The notes beneath the pieces were generated by a model. It worked only from the letters and a program-made list of their open reading frames with translations. It was not told where the DNA came from and did not search any database. The position numbers were made by a program, and so were the translations under genes. Below, piece after piece: positions 44,959-57,638 of a DNA stretch of 64,000 nucleotides; the first letter of the stretch is position 1, and the number at the start of each line of letters is the position of its first letter. Origin of the DNA: Phenylobacterium sp. Root700 (GTDB lineage: Bacteria; Pseudomonadota; Alphaproteobacteria; Caulobacterales; Caulobacteraceae); assembly GCF_001429025.1 (NCBI RefSeq), contig NZ_LMHT01000009.1:79795-143794 (forward strand), written 5' to 3'.

Positions 44959-45543
44959 ATGCCCCGCCACGTTCCGATCCTGATCGCAGCCTGCGTGGTG
45001 GGCCTGATTTTCCTGGGCGCGGTGGCCTGGAAGACCGGCGTCTTCGACCGGCCGCCGCAGGCCGCGGTCGGCGGGCCCTTCCAACTGATCGACCAGAACG
45101 GGAAGCCGACCGACGAGAGCATCCTCAAGGGCAAGTGGACGGTGGTGTTCTTCGGCTTCACCTACTGCCCTGACGTCTGCCCGACGACGATGCAGGCCCT
45201 GGGCGCGGCCCAGCAGCAGCTGGGTCCCAAGGCCGACCAGATGCAGGTGGTCTTCATGTCACTGGACCCGGCGCGCGACACCCCCGCGCAGCTGAAGACC
45301 TATCTCGGCTCCGACATCTTCCCGAAAGGGACCATTGGCCTGACGGGTACGCCCGAGCAGGTGGACGCCGCCGCCAAGGCCTACCGGGTCTATTACAAGA
45401 AGAACGGCGAGGGGGCCGACTACCTAGTCGATCACTCGACCGCCGCCTATCTGATGGACCCCAAGGGACGGTTCGACCGGGTGATTCCGTACGGGATCTC
45501 GCCCGAGGAGATCGCGCGGCAGATTTCCGACGCGATGCGCTAG
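44959..45543 (+). CDS. senC: SCO1/SenC family copper chaperone
   Basis: A 194-residue membrane-anchored periplasmic protein. The N-terminal helix spans about residues 7-24, followed by a thioredoxin-like domain with the copper-site FGFTYCPDVCPTTM (C70, C74) and the ligand His in YLVDHSTAAYL. SCO proteins deliver copper to the CuA site of cytochrome oxidase. In several alphaproteobacteria senC/prrC lies with regA and regB, as here, linking oxidase assembly to redox signalling. Confidence 0.92.
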   Translation: MPRHVPILIAACVVGLIFLGAVAWKTGVFDRPPQAAVGGPFQLIDQNGKPTDESILKGKWTVVFFGFTYCPDVCPTTMQALGAAQQQLGPKADQMQVVFMSLDPARDTPAQLKTYLGSDIFPKGTIGLTGTPEQVDAAAKAYRVYYKKNGEGADYLVDHSTAAYLMDPKGRFDRVIPYGISPEEIARQISDAMR

Positions 45544-45652
45544 GCGCCCGATCGGCGGGCGGCGCGTCGAACCGCCGCGGCGAAACAGCTTAGCTCTGGA
45601 CTCTCTTAATATCCGACGTGCTATGTTGCGCCGCAGCAAAGAGGACTCTCGG

Positions 45653-46924
45653 ATGCTCTACTCGCTCTACGAGGCCAGCTACTACGCTTCCACCCCGCTG
45701 CGGTTCGCCGCGCGGGCGACCCGCGATTTCTGGTCATCGCCGCTGAACGCCGCCAAGGACACCGATCTTGGGCGCCGCCTGTTCGCCAACGCCGATCTGT
45801 TCGCCAATTTGACGCGCCGCTACGGGCGCCCGGCCTGGAACATCGATTCCGTCGAGATCGACGGTCAACCGGTCCGGGTGCGCCAGACCGAGGTCTGGTC
45901 GAGCCCGTGGGTCAAGCTCACCCACTTCACCCGCGACATGTCCGACATGCGCCGGGCCGGCCGCCGTGAGCTGGAGCCCGCCGTGCTGATCGTGGCCCCG
46001 TTGTCGGGCCACTACGCCACCCTGCTGCGCGGCACGGTCGAAGCCTTCCTGCAGGACCATGAGGTGTTCATCACCGACTGGTCCAACGCCCGCGACGTGC
46101 CCCTGATGCAGGGCCGCTTCGACTTCCACGACTTCGTCGATCATGTCCGCGAGATGCTGCGCCAGCTGGGTCCGCGCCCGCATGTGGTCGCCGTCTGCCA
46201 GCCAGGCCCGGCCGTGCTGGCCGCCGCCTCGCTGATGGCCGAGGACGGCGAGGAGTCGCGCCCCGGCACCATGACCATCATGGGCTCGCCGATCGATGCG
46301 CGCCTGTCGCCGACCGTCACCAACAAGCTGGCCGAGGAAAAACCCTTCGCCTGGTTCAAGTCGACCATGATCGACTCGGTGCCCGCGCCCTATCCGGGCA
46401 TGGGCCGGCGGGTCTATCCGGGCTTCGTGCAGCTCTATTCGTTCATGTCGATGAACGCTGAGAAGCACCAGGACGCTCACAAGCAGTACCTGGAAGACCT
46501 GATGAAGGGCGACGGCGACGCCGCCGAAAAGCACCTGGAATTCTACGACGAGTACCTGTCGGTCCTCGACCTGCCTGAAGAATTCTACCTTCAGACCATC
46601 GACTACGTGTTCCAGCAGTATCTGTTGCCCAAGGGCGAGCTGGTCCATCGCGGCCGGCCGATCCAGCCGGGCTCGATCCGCGACATCGGCCTGCTGACCG
46701 TCGAGGGCGAGAACGACGACATCTCGGGCATCGGCCAGACCCAGGCGGCGCACACGCTCTGCACCGGGCTCTCGGACGACTTCAAGGAAGACTACGTGCA
46801 GCCGCATGTCGGCCACTACGGGGTCTTCAACGGCCGCCGTTTCCGCGAGGAGATCTATCCCCGCGTGCGGGCCTTCATCCGTCGCCAGGAAGCAGGCCTC
46901 GAAAAGGACCGCGACGCAGCCTAA
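45653..46924 (+). CDS. phaZ: Intracellular polyhydroxybutyrate depolymerase
   Basis: A 423-residue alpha/beta-hydrolase-like enzyme that mobilises PHB granules. The N-terminus MLYSLYEASYYASTPLRF is typical. The lipase-box-like nucleophile site has Cys instead of Ser (VAVCQPGPAVLAAA), a feature of this family. LIVAPLSGHYATLLRGT and the C-terminal HVGHYGVFNGRRF (catalytic His) are intact. The ATG at 45653 has GAGGA upstream; an in-frame start ten codons earlier is less likely. Confidence 0.92.
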   Translation: MLYSLYEASYYASTPLRFAARATRDFWSSPLNAAKDTDLGRRLFANADLFANLTRRYGRPAWNIDSVEIDGQPVRVRQTEVWSSPWVKLTHFTRDMSDMRRAGRRELEPAVLIVAPLSGHYATLLRGTVEAFLQDHEVFITDWSNARDVPLMQGRFDFHDFVDHVREMLRQLGPRPHVVAVCQPGPAVLAAASLMAEDGEESRPGTMTIMGSPIDARLSPTVTNKLAEEKPFAWFKSTMIDSVPAPYPGMGRRVYPGFVQLYSFMSMNAEKHQDAHKQYLEDLMKGDGDAAEKHLEFYDEYLSVLDLPEEFYLQTIDYVFQQYLLPKGELVHRGRPIQPGSIRDIGLLTVEGENDDISGIGQTQAAHTLCTGLSDDFKEDYVQPHVGHYGVFNGRRFREEIYPRVRAFIRRQEAGLEKDRDAA

Positions 46925-46933
46925 ATTGGCGTC

Positions 46934-47671
46934 ATGAGTCTTTTCGGCCGCGCGCTCGCGGACGGCGACCGGCTGGAAGTGGCTGGAGCCGTCGTCCGCC
47001 TCAAGGTTCACCGCGGTGCGCGCCGGGTCTCCCTGCGCCTGGATCGCACCAAGCGCGAGATCGTCGCCACCGCGCCCACCCAGCGGCGGCTGGCCGAGGC
47101 CGCGGCCTTCGCGCGTGACCGCGCCGCCTGGATCACCGAGCGGCTGGCCGAGCTGCCGCAGGCCGAGGCGGTGGCGCCTGGCATGACCATCCACCTGTTT
47201 GGAGAGCCGTGCAGCCTGGAGGCCAGCGACAAGCCGGCGCGCCTGCATCTCGCCACCGGCGAAATCCCGATGCGGATCACCGCGCGCGGCGAGGGCGCGG
47301 TCTACGCCAACGCCGTGGTGCGGATCATCCGGCGCGAGGCGCTGCGGGTCTTCACCGAGCGCACCGCCTTCTATTGCGAGCAACTGGGCGCCAAGCTGCC
47401 CAGCGTGACGATCATGGACGCCCGCGCCCGTTGGGGCTCCTGCCGCCCGGGCCTGCCGGGCAAGCCGGCGGCGATCCGCTATTCCTGGCGGCTGGCCTTG
47501 GCCCCGTTCGAGGTCGCCGACTATGTGGCCGCCCACGAGTGCGCCCACCTGCTGGAACTCAATCACGGCCCGCGGTTCTGGGGTCATGTGAAGACCCTGG
47601 TCGGCGACGAGCGACCGCACCGCGCCTGGCTGCGGGCGCAGGGCGCGCGGTTGCACGCCTTCGGGCGCTAA
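46934..47671 (+). CDS. YgjP-like M48-type metallopeptidase domain protein
   Basis: A 245-residue protein with the zinc motif AAHECAHLLELNHGPRFW (HExxH, about residues 197-201) and a preceding WGSCRPG typical of the YgjP/DUF45 group. No signal peptide is seen, so it is cytoplasmic. The function is poorly known. It starts nine bases after phaZ, suggesting co-transcription. Confidence 0.85.
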   Translation: MSLFGRALADGDRLEVAGAVVRLKVHRGARRVSLRLDRTKREIVATAPTQRRLAEAAAFARDRAAWITERLAELPQAEAVAPGMTIHLFGEPCSLEASDKPARLHLATGEIPMRITARGEGAVYANAVVRIIRREALRVFTERTAFYCEQLGAKLPSVTIMDARARWGSCRPGLPGKPAAIRYSWRLALAPFEVADYVAAHECAHLLELNHGPRFWGHVKTLVGDERPHRAWLRAQGARLHAFGR

Positions 47672-47776
47672 GCCCCTCAAGATTACCGCGAATTATCTTT
47701 GCAGCGGCGCGTCCAGGCGACAGAAGAAAGCGTGACGGACAGGCGCTGAAGCCTTCGTCGCCCTGGAGCTTGCCGC

Positions 47777-49621
47777 GTGATCGTTCTGGCCGCCGCCACG
47801 TCGCTGACGATGGCCGCCCCCGAGTTGCCGCCCCTGCCGCCGATCCGCCGCGACCCACAGGTCATCTATGTGGATCGCTCCGGCGCGGTGCTGGGCGTTC
47901 GCGGCGGGCGCTACGCCCCGCCGGTCGACTTGGCCAAGCTGCCGGCCTATGTGCCCGCCGCCTTCATCTCCATCGAGGATCGGCGGTTCTACACCCACAC
48001 CGGGTTTGATCCGGTCGGCATCGGCCGCGCGATCGTGGCCGGGGTCAGCGAAGGGCGCGCAACCCAAGGCGCGTCGACCATCACCCAGCAGCTCGCCCGC
48101 AATCTGTTCCTGAACGCCGACCGCACCGTCGAGCGCAAGGCCAAGGAGCTGGTCTGGTCGATCCAGCTCGAGCGCACCTATTCGAAGAAAGAGATCCTCT
48201 CGCTCTATCTGAGCCGGGTCTATTTCGGTTCCGGCGCCTATGGCCTGGAAGCCGCCTCGCGCCGCTACTTCAACAAGCCCGCCTCGCGGCTCTCGCTGCG
48301 GGAGGCCGCGACCCTGGCCGGGGTGCTGAAATCACCGACCAACTACAATCCGGTCGAGCAGCCCAAGGCCGCCGCCGAGCGCGCCGCCCTGGTGCTCGAC
48401 GCCATGGTCGACACCGGCGCCATCACACCGGCCGACCGCAACAAGGCGATGGCCGCGCCGCTGAAGGTCTGGAACTCCTCGCCGACCGCGCCGGCCCAGT
48501 ATTTCGTCGACTGGCTGGACGCCCAGCGCCGCCAGATCTTGCCGCAGCCCAAGCAGGACACGGTGGTCGAGACCACCCTCGATCTGCCGATGGAGACCGC
48601 CGCGGCCGACGCCACCCGCGCCGTGCTGGCTCGCTACAAGGCCCAGTCGGTGAGCCAGGCCGCCCTGGTCGCGGTGGACGGGCAGGGCCGGGTGCGGGCG
48701 ATGATCGGCGGGGTCGACTATACGGCCGGCCCCTACAACCGCGCGGTCACCGCCCGGCGTCAGGCGGGCTCGGCCTGGAAGCCCTTCGTCTATCTCACCG
48801 CCCTGGAGGCCGGCGCGACGCCCGACATGCTGGTGGTCGATGAGCCGCTGACCATCGGGACCTGGTCGCCGCAGAACTACGCCGGCGGCTATCTCGGCCA
48901 GATGACGCTCGAGCAGGCGGTCGCCCAGTCGGTGAACACGGTGGCGGCCCGCACCGCCGACGAGGTCGGACGCGGCAATGTGGCGGCGACGGCCCGCCGG
49001 CTTGGCATCGCCTCGCCGGTCAACACCGATCCGGCGATGGCGCTTGGCACCACCCTGGTCTCGCCGCTGGAGATGACCCAGGCCTATGCGGCCTTCTCCA
49101 ACGGCGGCGCCCGCGTCGCGGCCTACGGCATCGAGCGTATCCGCACCAATGGCGGCCAGCTGATCTATCAGCGCAAGGCGCAGCCCCAGGCGCGGGTCAT
49201 CGCCAATCCGGCGCTCAGCGACATGAACCGGATGCTGCGCTCGGTCGTGGCCTCGGGAACCGGCGGCCGCGCGAAGATCGCGGGCTATGACCTGGCCGGC
49301 AAGACCGGCACCACCAGCGACTACAAGGACGCCTGGTTCGCCGGCTATAGCGGCGGCTTCACCACGGTGGTCTGGATGGGCCGCGACGACGCCGCCCCCA
49401 TGCAGCGGATCACCGGCGGCGGGGCGCCGGCCGAGCTCTGGCGCGGGTTCATGAGCGTGGCGCTGAAAAGGGTTCCGGCCCAGGCGATTCCCGCCGGCCC
49501 GGCCGCGCCGTTGATCGCGCCGCCGCCGGTCGAGATCCTGGCTGCGCCGGTGGAGCAGGGGGCCGCGCCGCAGCCCGAACCCGCCGTCGAAACGCCGGAA
49601 GATCCGCCGATCGGGAACTGA
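47777..49621 (+). CDS. Class A penicillin-binding protein, PBP1-type
   Basis: A 614-residue bifunctional peptidoglycan synthase. The glycosyltransferase domain (about residues 55-230) has FISIEDRRFYTHTGFD and STITQQLARNLFL. The transpeptidase domain (about 275-550) has the SxxK serine in GSAWKPFVY, SVN and the KTG in LAGKTGTTS. Unlike its convergent paralogue it starts with only a short hydrophobic segment (VIVLAAATSLTMA), so its anchoring is uncertain; the GTG start may be too short. The C-terminal tail is proline-rich. Confidence 0.9.
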   Translation: MIVLAAATSLTMAAPELPPLPPIRRDPQVIYVDRSGAVLGVRGGRYAPPVDLAKLPAYVPAAFISIEDRRFYTHTGFDPVGIGRAIVAGVSEGRATQGASTITQQLARNLFLNADRTVERKAKELVWSIQLERTYSKKEILSLYLSRVYFGSGAYGLEAASRRYFNKPASRLSLREAATLAGVLKSPTNYNPVEQPKAAAERAALVLDAMVDTGAITPADRNKAMAAPLKVWNSSPTAPAQYFVDWLDAQRRQILPQPKQDTVVETTLDLPMETAAADATRAVLARYKAQSVSQAALVAVDGQGRVRAMIGGVDYTAGPYNRAVTARRQAGSAWKPFVYLTALEAGATPDMLVVDEPLTIGTWSPQNYAGGYLGQMTLEQAVAQSVNTVAARTADEVGRGNVAATARRLGIASPVNTDPAMALGTTLVSPLEMTQAYAAFSNGGARVAAYGIERIRTNGGQLIYQRKAQPQARVIANPALSDMNRMLRSVVASGTGGRAKIAGYDLAGKTGTTSDYKDAWFAGYSGGFTTVVWMGRDDAAPMQRITGGGAPAELWRGFMSVALKRVPAQAIPAGPAAPLIAPPPVEILAAPVEQGAAPQPEPAVETPEDPPIGN

Positions 49622-49647
49622 GCCGAGGCCGGCTCAGCCCGCATGGA

Positions 49648-51615
49648 TCAGTACGGCACGTCTTCCGCCGGGGCCTTCTCGGGCGGCGAGGCGGGTTGAC
49701 CGCCGCCGCCGCCGCCGATCGCGTCGGCGATGCCGTCGACCAGATCCCCGATCGGATCGGCGCCCGCCGCGAGCGGCGGCTCCACGGTTCCGCCGGGAAT
49801 CGGCTGGGCCTTCAGCTTGGGCAGGGCGGCGGACATGAAGTCGCGCCAGACGGCGGCCGGAGCGTTGCCGCCGGTGACCCGCTTCATCGGCTTGTTGTTG
49901 TCCTTGCCGACCCAGACGGCGGTGACGAAGCCGCCGGTGTAGCCGACGAACCAGGCGTCGCGATAATCGCTGGTGGTGCCGGTCTTGCCGGCGATGTCGT
50001 AGCCGGCGACCTTGGCGCGGCCGCCGGTGCCGCCGTTGATCACCTGGCGCATCATCTGATTCATATATTGTAGGGCGGGCGAGCCGATCACCTGGCGGCG
50101 CTCACTCTTCTCGACGCTGTGGTCGTAGAGGATTTTGCCGCTGGCGGTGCGGATCCGCTGGATGCCGTAGCCCTTGGCCAGGAAGCCGCCGTTGGAGAAG
50201 GGTGCATAGGCCTGGGCCATTTCCAGCGGGCTCACCTCGACGGCGCCCAGCGCCATGGAGGGATCGAGCTGGATGTGGGACTTGATGCCGAGCCGTTGGG
50301 CGGCGGCGGCGACGTTGCCGGTGCCGACCTCGTTGGCCAGCCGCGCGGCCACGGTGTTGATCGACTGGGCCAGCGCCGTCTGCAGGGTCATCGGGCCGCG
50401 AAAGTCGTTGGTGTAGTTCCGGGGCGACCAGTTGCCGATCTTGATCGGCTCGTCGACCACCATGTCGGAGGGGGTGCGGCCCGCCTCCATGGCGGCGAGA
50501 TAGACGAACGGCTTGAAGGCCGAGCCGGCCTGGCGGCGGGCGGTGGTGGCGCGGTCGAACTGGCTGTCGGTGTAGTTCGCGCCGCCGACATAGGCGCGGA
50601 TGCGGCCCTCGCCGTCGATGGCGACCAGCGCGCCCTGCTCCACGCCCTGGCCCTTGCCGGCCTCGATGCCCCGGCGCAGGGCCTGTTCGGCCGCGGCCTG
50701 GATCGGCAGGTCGAGGGTGGTCTCGACCACCAGATCCTCGGTCGGTTCGCCGACCAGGCTGCGGACCTGATCATCGACCCAGTCGGTGAAGTATTGCGCG
50801 CGCTGGTTGGCCAGGGTCGGGTTGACCCGGACCGGGGTCTTGAAGGCCGCGTCGCGTTCCTGCGGGGTGATGGCGCCGATGCGGACCATCTCGTCCAGCA
50901 CGATGGTCGCCCGGCGCTCGGCGCGGTCGGTGGCCGAGACCGGCGAATAGCGGTTCGGACCCTTCATCATGCCGGCCAGCAAGGCGCTCTCGCCCAGGGT
51001 CAGCTGCGAGGCGGGCTTGCCGAAGTAGCGTTGCGAGGCCGCCTCGATGCCGTAGGCGCCGCCGCCGAAATAGACCCGGTTCAGATAGAGGGCGAGGATC
51101 TCCTTCTTGGAGAACTTGGCCTCCAGCCACATGGCCAGGATCAGTTCCTGGGCCTTGCGCCGATAGTTCTGGCTGGGCGTCAGGAAGAGGTTGCGCGCCA
51201 GCTGCTGGGTGATGGTCGAGCCGCCGCGCAGCGGGCCGCCCTTGTTCTGCATGTTGTAGATCTGCGAGCGCGCGATGCCCCACGGGTTGAACCCGGGGTG
51301 CCAGTAGAACCAGCGGTCCTCGATGGCGATGAAGGCCTTCGGCACATAGGGCGGCAACTTGTCGAGGTCGATCGGCGGCGCGTACTGGCTGCCGCGCACC
51401 GCCACCATCGCGCCGGAGCGGTCGAGATAGGAGATCGAGGGCTGGCGCTCGACGTCATAGAGCTTCGAAGTGTCCGGCAGATCGACGGCGAACACCGCGA
51501 AGAAAGCGGCCACGAAGATCAGGCCCCACACCCCCAGGACCGCCGTCCAATAGAGGAGGGCTTGAAGGGGAGTGCGCTGGGCCGGCCGGCGAGGGCCCGG
51601 TCCTGGTTTGGCCAT
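49648..51615 (-). CDS. Class A penicillin-binding protein, PBP1A-type
   Basis: A 655-residue bifunctional peptidoglycan synthase with a clear N-terminal membrane anchor (about residues 18-43). The glycosyltransferase domain has FIAIEDRWFYWHPGFN and STITQQLARNLFL; the transpeptidase domain has SxxK in GSAFKPFVY, SIN and KTG in IAGKTGTTS. The tail is glycine/proline-rich (GGGGGGQPASPPE). It converges with the other PBP, the stops being 26 bases apart. The two are clear paralogues. Confidence 0.93.
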   Translation of the reverse strand: MAKPGPGPRRPAQRTPLQALLYWTAVLGVWGLIFVAAFFAVFAVDLPDTSKLYDVERQPSISYLDRSGAMVAVRGSQYAPPIDLDKLPPYVPKAFIAIEDRWFYWHPGFNPWGIARSQIYNMQNKGGPLRGGSTITQQLARNLFLTPSQNYRRKAQELILAMWLEAKFSKKEILALYLNRVYFGGGAYGIEAASQRYFGKPASQLTLGESALLAGMMKGPNRYSPVSATDRAERRATIVLDEMVRIGAITPQERDAAFKTPVRVNPTLANQRAQYFTDWVDDQVRSLVGEPTEDLVVETTLDLPIQAAAEQALRRGIEAGKGQGVEQGALVAIDGEGRIRAYVGGANYTDSQFDRATTARRQAGSAFKPFVYLAAMEAGRTPSDMVVDEPIKIGNWSPRNYTNDFRGPMTLQTALAQSINTVAARLANEVGTGNVAAAAQRLGIKSHIQLDPSMALGAVEVSPLEMAQAYAPFSNGGFLAKGYGIQRIRTASGKILYDHSVEKSERRQVIGSPALQYMNQMMRQVINGGTGGRAKVAGYDIAGKTGTTSDYRDAWFVGYTGGFVTAVWVGKDNNKPMKRVTGGNAPAAVWRDFMSAALPKLKAQPIPGGTVEPPLAAGADPIGDLVDGIADAIGGGGGGQPASPPEKAPAEDVPY

Positions 51616-52084
51616 GTGTCGTCCTAAAGGTTCGCCTTACGCCCCGCCTGCGGCGAGGGATCTCTCAGCCGAACCAGAGGCGCGACATGATTGACGAGAA
51701 GTGAACAATCTCTGCTTTCCGGACCAGCGAGGCCCGTCAATGACGGCGGGATGCGGCCAAATTTCGGCCTTGCGGTCCAAGCGGGGTGACCTTGCGGAAG
51801 GCTTGACCTGGAGGCGGCGGGAGGCGAGAGGCGCTCTTCTCGTCCGCGCGGCCGACATCAGTCTGCGATCACATGGGTATGCGAGACGCGTTCCGCATCT
51901 CTTCATTTTCGCATAACCGGGTTGCGAAAAAAGCGGTTGCCGGTGATCTTAACAGTGTTATCTTAGCGTTGCTTAGTTCAGCTCGTGCAGTCGGTGGGGA
52001 TACCGGTTGCTGATCCCGGGATGGCGCTGAGCCGGACCTTTCATCGGGTTCGCCTTTTCTCCCCGAAACGCTGGAGGGCTTTCC
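51616..52084. other. Intergenic region between pbp and a small secreted protein gene
   Basis: About 470 bases with no coding frame I would accept; a 71-codon GTG frame (51701-51916) lacks a ribosome site and protein-like composition. The right part is more AT-rich (GTGATCTTAACAGTGTTATC around 51942-51961) and may carry the promoter of the gene at 52085, which has GGAGGG just before its start. TTGACG at 51690-51695 reads away from the pbp. Confidence 0.4.
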
Positions 52085-52423
52085 ATGAAGCTCCGTACCT
52101 TTGCGGCCGCCTGCGCCGCCCTTGTCTCCGTCTCATTCGCCGGCGCGGCGTTGGCGGACGATCCGATCACCGCAAAGCTGCAAGCCCCGGTCGCGGCCAA
52201 GACCAAGTTCATCGCCGGCGGCGCTGTCTTCATGTGCGAAGGCGACACCTGCCTGGCCGCGGCTCCGTCCTCGCGGACCTACGCGACCTCGACCTGTAAG
52301 GAACTGGCGAAGACCGTCGGGGCCGTCGCCTCGTTCGGCGGCGCTCGCAAGCAGCTCGAAGCCGACAAGCTCGAACAGTGCAACGTCGCGGCTCTGCCGG
52401 CCCAACAGGTCGCCAACCGCTGA
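52085..52423 (+). CDS. Small secreted protein, CC_3452-like
   Basis: A 112-residue exported protein with a signal peptide (MKLRTFAAACAALVSVSFAGAALA) and four cysteines in the mature part (MCEGDTCLAA, STCKELAK, LEQCNVAAL) that could form two disulfides. The pattern fits the small uncharacterised family named after Caulobacter CC_3452. GGAGGG precedes the ATG and a strong terminator follows. The function is unknown. Confidence 0.75.
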   Translation: MKLRTFAAACAALVSVSFAGAALADDPITAKLQAPVAAKTKFIAGGAVFMCEGDTCLAAAPSSRTYATSTCKELAKTVGAVASFGGARKQLEADKLEQCNVAALPAQQVANR

Positions 52424-52498
52424 TCTAGTGGATCCAGGTTCGCGCTCATTCTAGGCGCGCCTCCCAGCCGCTAGTACTGTCGAGCCTGCAACTGCAAG

Positions 52499-52530
52499 GG
52501 CGTCGGGGCCATGTCTCCGACGCCTTTTTC
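52499..52530 (+). terminator. Rho-independent terminator
   Basis: GGCGTCGG (52499-52506) pairs with CCGACGCC (52517-52524) across a 10-base loop, followed directly by TTTTTC. It ends the transcript of the small secreted protein gene. Confidence 0.8.
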
Positions 52531-52590
52531 TTGGCCGAGGCTCCCTGACGCTTTGCCTATGGCGCGCGTGCACGTAAGAGACCGCCCGTA

Positions 52591-52884
52591 ATGACCATCC
52601 TTCGCCGCCAAACCACCTTGCCCGCCGCGCCCGCCGCGGCGGCCAGCCTGATCGAGCCGTTGCTGACCGAGGTCGCCGGTCCCGGCGCCGAGCCGGTCTC
52701 CCTGACGCTTGATTATGGAGCGCCGGCGGCGCCTGGCGTGGCGGTGACGGTCGAGGCGAATGTCGACCGCGCGACCCGAACCCTGGTCTTCGCCTATGGG
52801 CGTCTATTGTCCGCGGACGGCTCGGTTCTGGCCACCGGATCGGCTGTGTTCCGAAAACCAGCCCCGGTTATCAATGCCGGATAA
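52591..52884 (+). CDS. Small hypothetical protein, possibly hotdog-like
   Basis: A 97-residue protein (MTILRRQTTLPAAPAAAASL...). The second half (TRTLVFAYGRLLSADGSVLATGSAVFRK) resembles the last strands of hotdog-fold thioesterases of the PaaI type, but no catalytic residue can be assigned and the length is short. No signal peptide. A terminator lies before it and the atp operon after it, so it is probably its own unit. Confidence 0.5.
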   Translation: MTILRRQTTLPAAPAAAASLIEPLLTEVAGPGAEPVSLTLDYGAPAAPGVAVTVEANVDRATRTLVFAYGRLLSADGSVLATGSAVFRKPAPVINAG

Positions 52885-52908
52885 TACAAGGTGTCGCGGC
52901 CCGTTCGG

Positions 52909-52937
52909 TTGCGGCGCCCAAAAACGCGTGCTATCAG
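52909..52937 (+). promoter_or_regulatory. Candidate atp operon promoter
   Basis: TTGCGGC (52909-52915), 14 bases, GCTATCAG (52930-52937), a partial match to the Caulobacter housekeeping consensus TTGACGS-N10-14-GCTANAWC. It lies about 130 bases before atpH. Confidence 0.35.
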
Positions 52938-53069
52938 GCGCGCGGCTTCGGGCCAGGGGCTTTTCCAGTCCCGATGGCCATTGTGCTTTTCCAAGCGCTT
53001 TCAAGCCTTTAGGTCGCGGTGAGGAGTTCCTTCACAGCGGCTTTTTGCGCGCACCGGGCGGATAAATAA

Positions 53070-53624
53070 GTGGCGGACGATTCCAAGGCTTCGAATGTGG
53101 GCGGCAGATATGCCCTTGCCCTGTTCGATCTCGCGAACGATGAGAACAAACTGGCGGCCGTCGAGGCCGACCTGAAGGCGCTGAAATCTATGAGCGCCGA
53201 GAGTAAAGACCTGCGGTCTTTGCTGGCCTCCCCGGCGTTCAGCGCCGAGGACAAGGGCAAGGCGCTCGCCGCCTTGGCCGTGAAGGCGAAGTTGAATCCT
53301 GTCACCCGGAAGTTCCTGGGGTTGCTGGCCGCAAACGGCCGCGCCTCGGCGTTGCCCGCGGTGATCACGGCCTTTGAAACTCTGTCGTCGGACGCGCGTG
53401 GCGCGGTTTCGGCGCAGGTGACGACGGCCGTCCCCCTGACCGCCGCCCAATCCAAGGGTGTCGCCGCCGCGTTGCGAACCGCGCTCGGCAAGGACCCCGA
53501 AATCGAGACCCGCGTCGATCCGTCCCTTCTGGGCGGTATCAAGGTGCAGGTCGGTTCCCGTCTGTTCGACGCTTCGCTCCGTTCGAAGCTCGACTCCCTC
53601 AAGTTCGCCCTGAAGAGAGCGTAA
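53070..53624 (+). CDS. atpH: ATP synthase F1 subunit delta
   Basis: A 184-residue stator subunit linking F1 to the peripheral stalk. The N-terminal helical bundle ([25 protein letters not shown]) and the C-terminal signature [20 protein letters not shown] are typical. It starts with GTG and a weak ribosome site. It is first in atpHAGDC; three bases separate it from atpA. Confidence 0.93.
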   Translation: MADDSKASNVGGRYALALFDLANDENKLAAVEADLKALKSMSAESKDLRSLLASPAFSAEDKGKALAALAVKAKLNPVTRKFLGLLAANGRASALPAVITAFETLSSDARGAVSAQVTTAVPLTAAQSKGVAAALRTALGKDPEIETRVDPSLLGGIKVQVGSRLFDASLRSKLDSLKFALKRA

Positions 53625-55163
<1,539 letters not shown>

Positions 55164-55185
55164 GCGCACGCTGGAGCATTAGGAG

Positions 55186-56055
55186 ATGGCCAGCGTCAAA
55201 GAGATGCGCGATCGGATCAAAAGCGTGGAATCCACGCAGAAGATCACGAAAGCGATGCAGATGGTCGCCGCCGCCAAGTTGCGGCGCGCCCAGAGCTCGG
55301 CGCAGAACGCCCGGCCATACGCTCAGCGCATGGCCGCGGTGATCGCCAACCTGGCGGCGGGTGTGTCCGGTGACGGCGCGCCCAAGCTGCTGGTCGGCAC
55401 CGGGCGTGATCAAAAACACCTGATCGTCGTTGCGACGTCGGATCGCGGCCTGGCGGGCGGTTTCAACACCGCCATCCTGCGCGCGGCCCGCGAACGCATC
55501 CGCAGCCTGCTCGCCGAGGGCAAGGATGTGAAGATCATCGCGCTCGGCAAGAAGGCCCGCGACCTGTTGCGCCGCCAATATGGCGACCGCTTCGTGGCGA
55601 CGCATGAAGCCGGCGTTCCGTCGCTGGCGACCGCTCAGCCGGTGGCCGACAAGATCAACGAGCTGTTCGACGCCGGCGAGATCGACGTCGTCACCCTGGT
55701 CTACAGCCAGTTCAAATCGGTGGTCATCCAGACCCCGACTGTGCGTCAGCTGATCCCGGCCCAGATCGAAGCGGGCGCCGCGACGATCGACCTCAAGGGC
55801 GCGGCCTACGAATACGAGCCGGACGAGGAGCAAATCCTCGAAACCCTGCTGCCGCGTAACCTGACGATCCAGGTGATGTCGGCGATGCTCGAGAACCAAG
55901 CCGGGTTCTACGCCGCCCAGATGGCGGCCATGGACAACGCCACACGCAATGCGGGCGACATGATCGCCGCCCTGAACCTGCTCAAGAACCGTACTCGCCA
56001 GGCGCAGATCACCAAGGAGCTGATCGAGATCATCTCCGGCGCCGAAGCGCTCTAA
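55186..56055 (+). CDS. atpG: ATP synthase F1 subunit gamma
   Basis: A 289-residue rotor subunit. The N-terminal coiled-coil helix begins [20 protein letters not shown] and [15 protein letters not shown]; the C-terminal helix has [15 protein letters not shown] and the ending [18 protein letters not shown]. The length and both coiled-coil helices are normal. It lies between atpA and atpD with short spacers (22 and 18 bases). Confidence 0.95.
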   Translation: MASVKEMRDRIKSVESTQKITKAMQMVAAAKLRRAQSSAQNARPYAQRMAAVIANLAAGVSGDGAPKLLVGTGRDQKHLIVVATSDRGLAGGFNTAILRAARERIRSLLAEGKDVKIIALGKKARDLLRRQYGDRFVATHEAGVPSLATAQPVADKINELFDAGEIDVVTLVYSQFKSVVIQTPTVRQLIPAQIEAGAATIDLKGAAYEYEPDEEQILETLLPRNLTIQVMSAMLENQAGFYAAQMAAMDNATRNAGDMIAALNLLKNRTRQAQITKELIEIISGAEAL

Positions 56056-56070
56056 ACCGAAAGAGTCTGA

Positions 56071-57633
<1,563 letters not shown>

Positions 57634-57638
57634 AGCGT

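Noticed and set aside
45734..47680. A 648-codon minus-strand open frame opposite phaZ and the YgjP-like gene
   Set aside because: Antisense shadow with no domain or ribosome site.
51701..51916. A 71-codon gene in the 51.6-52.1 kb spacer
   Set aside because: GTG start without a ribosome site, odd composition, no domain.
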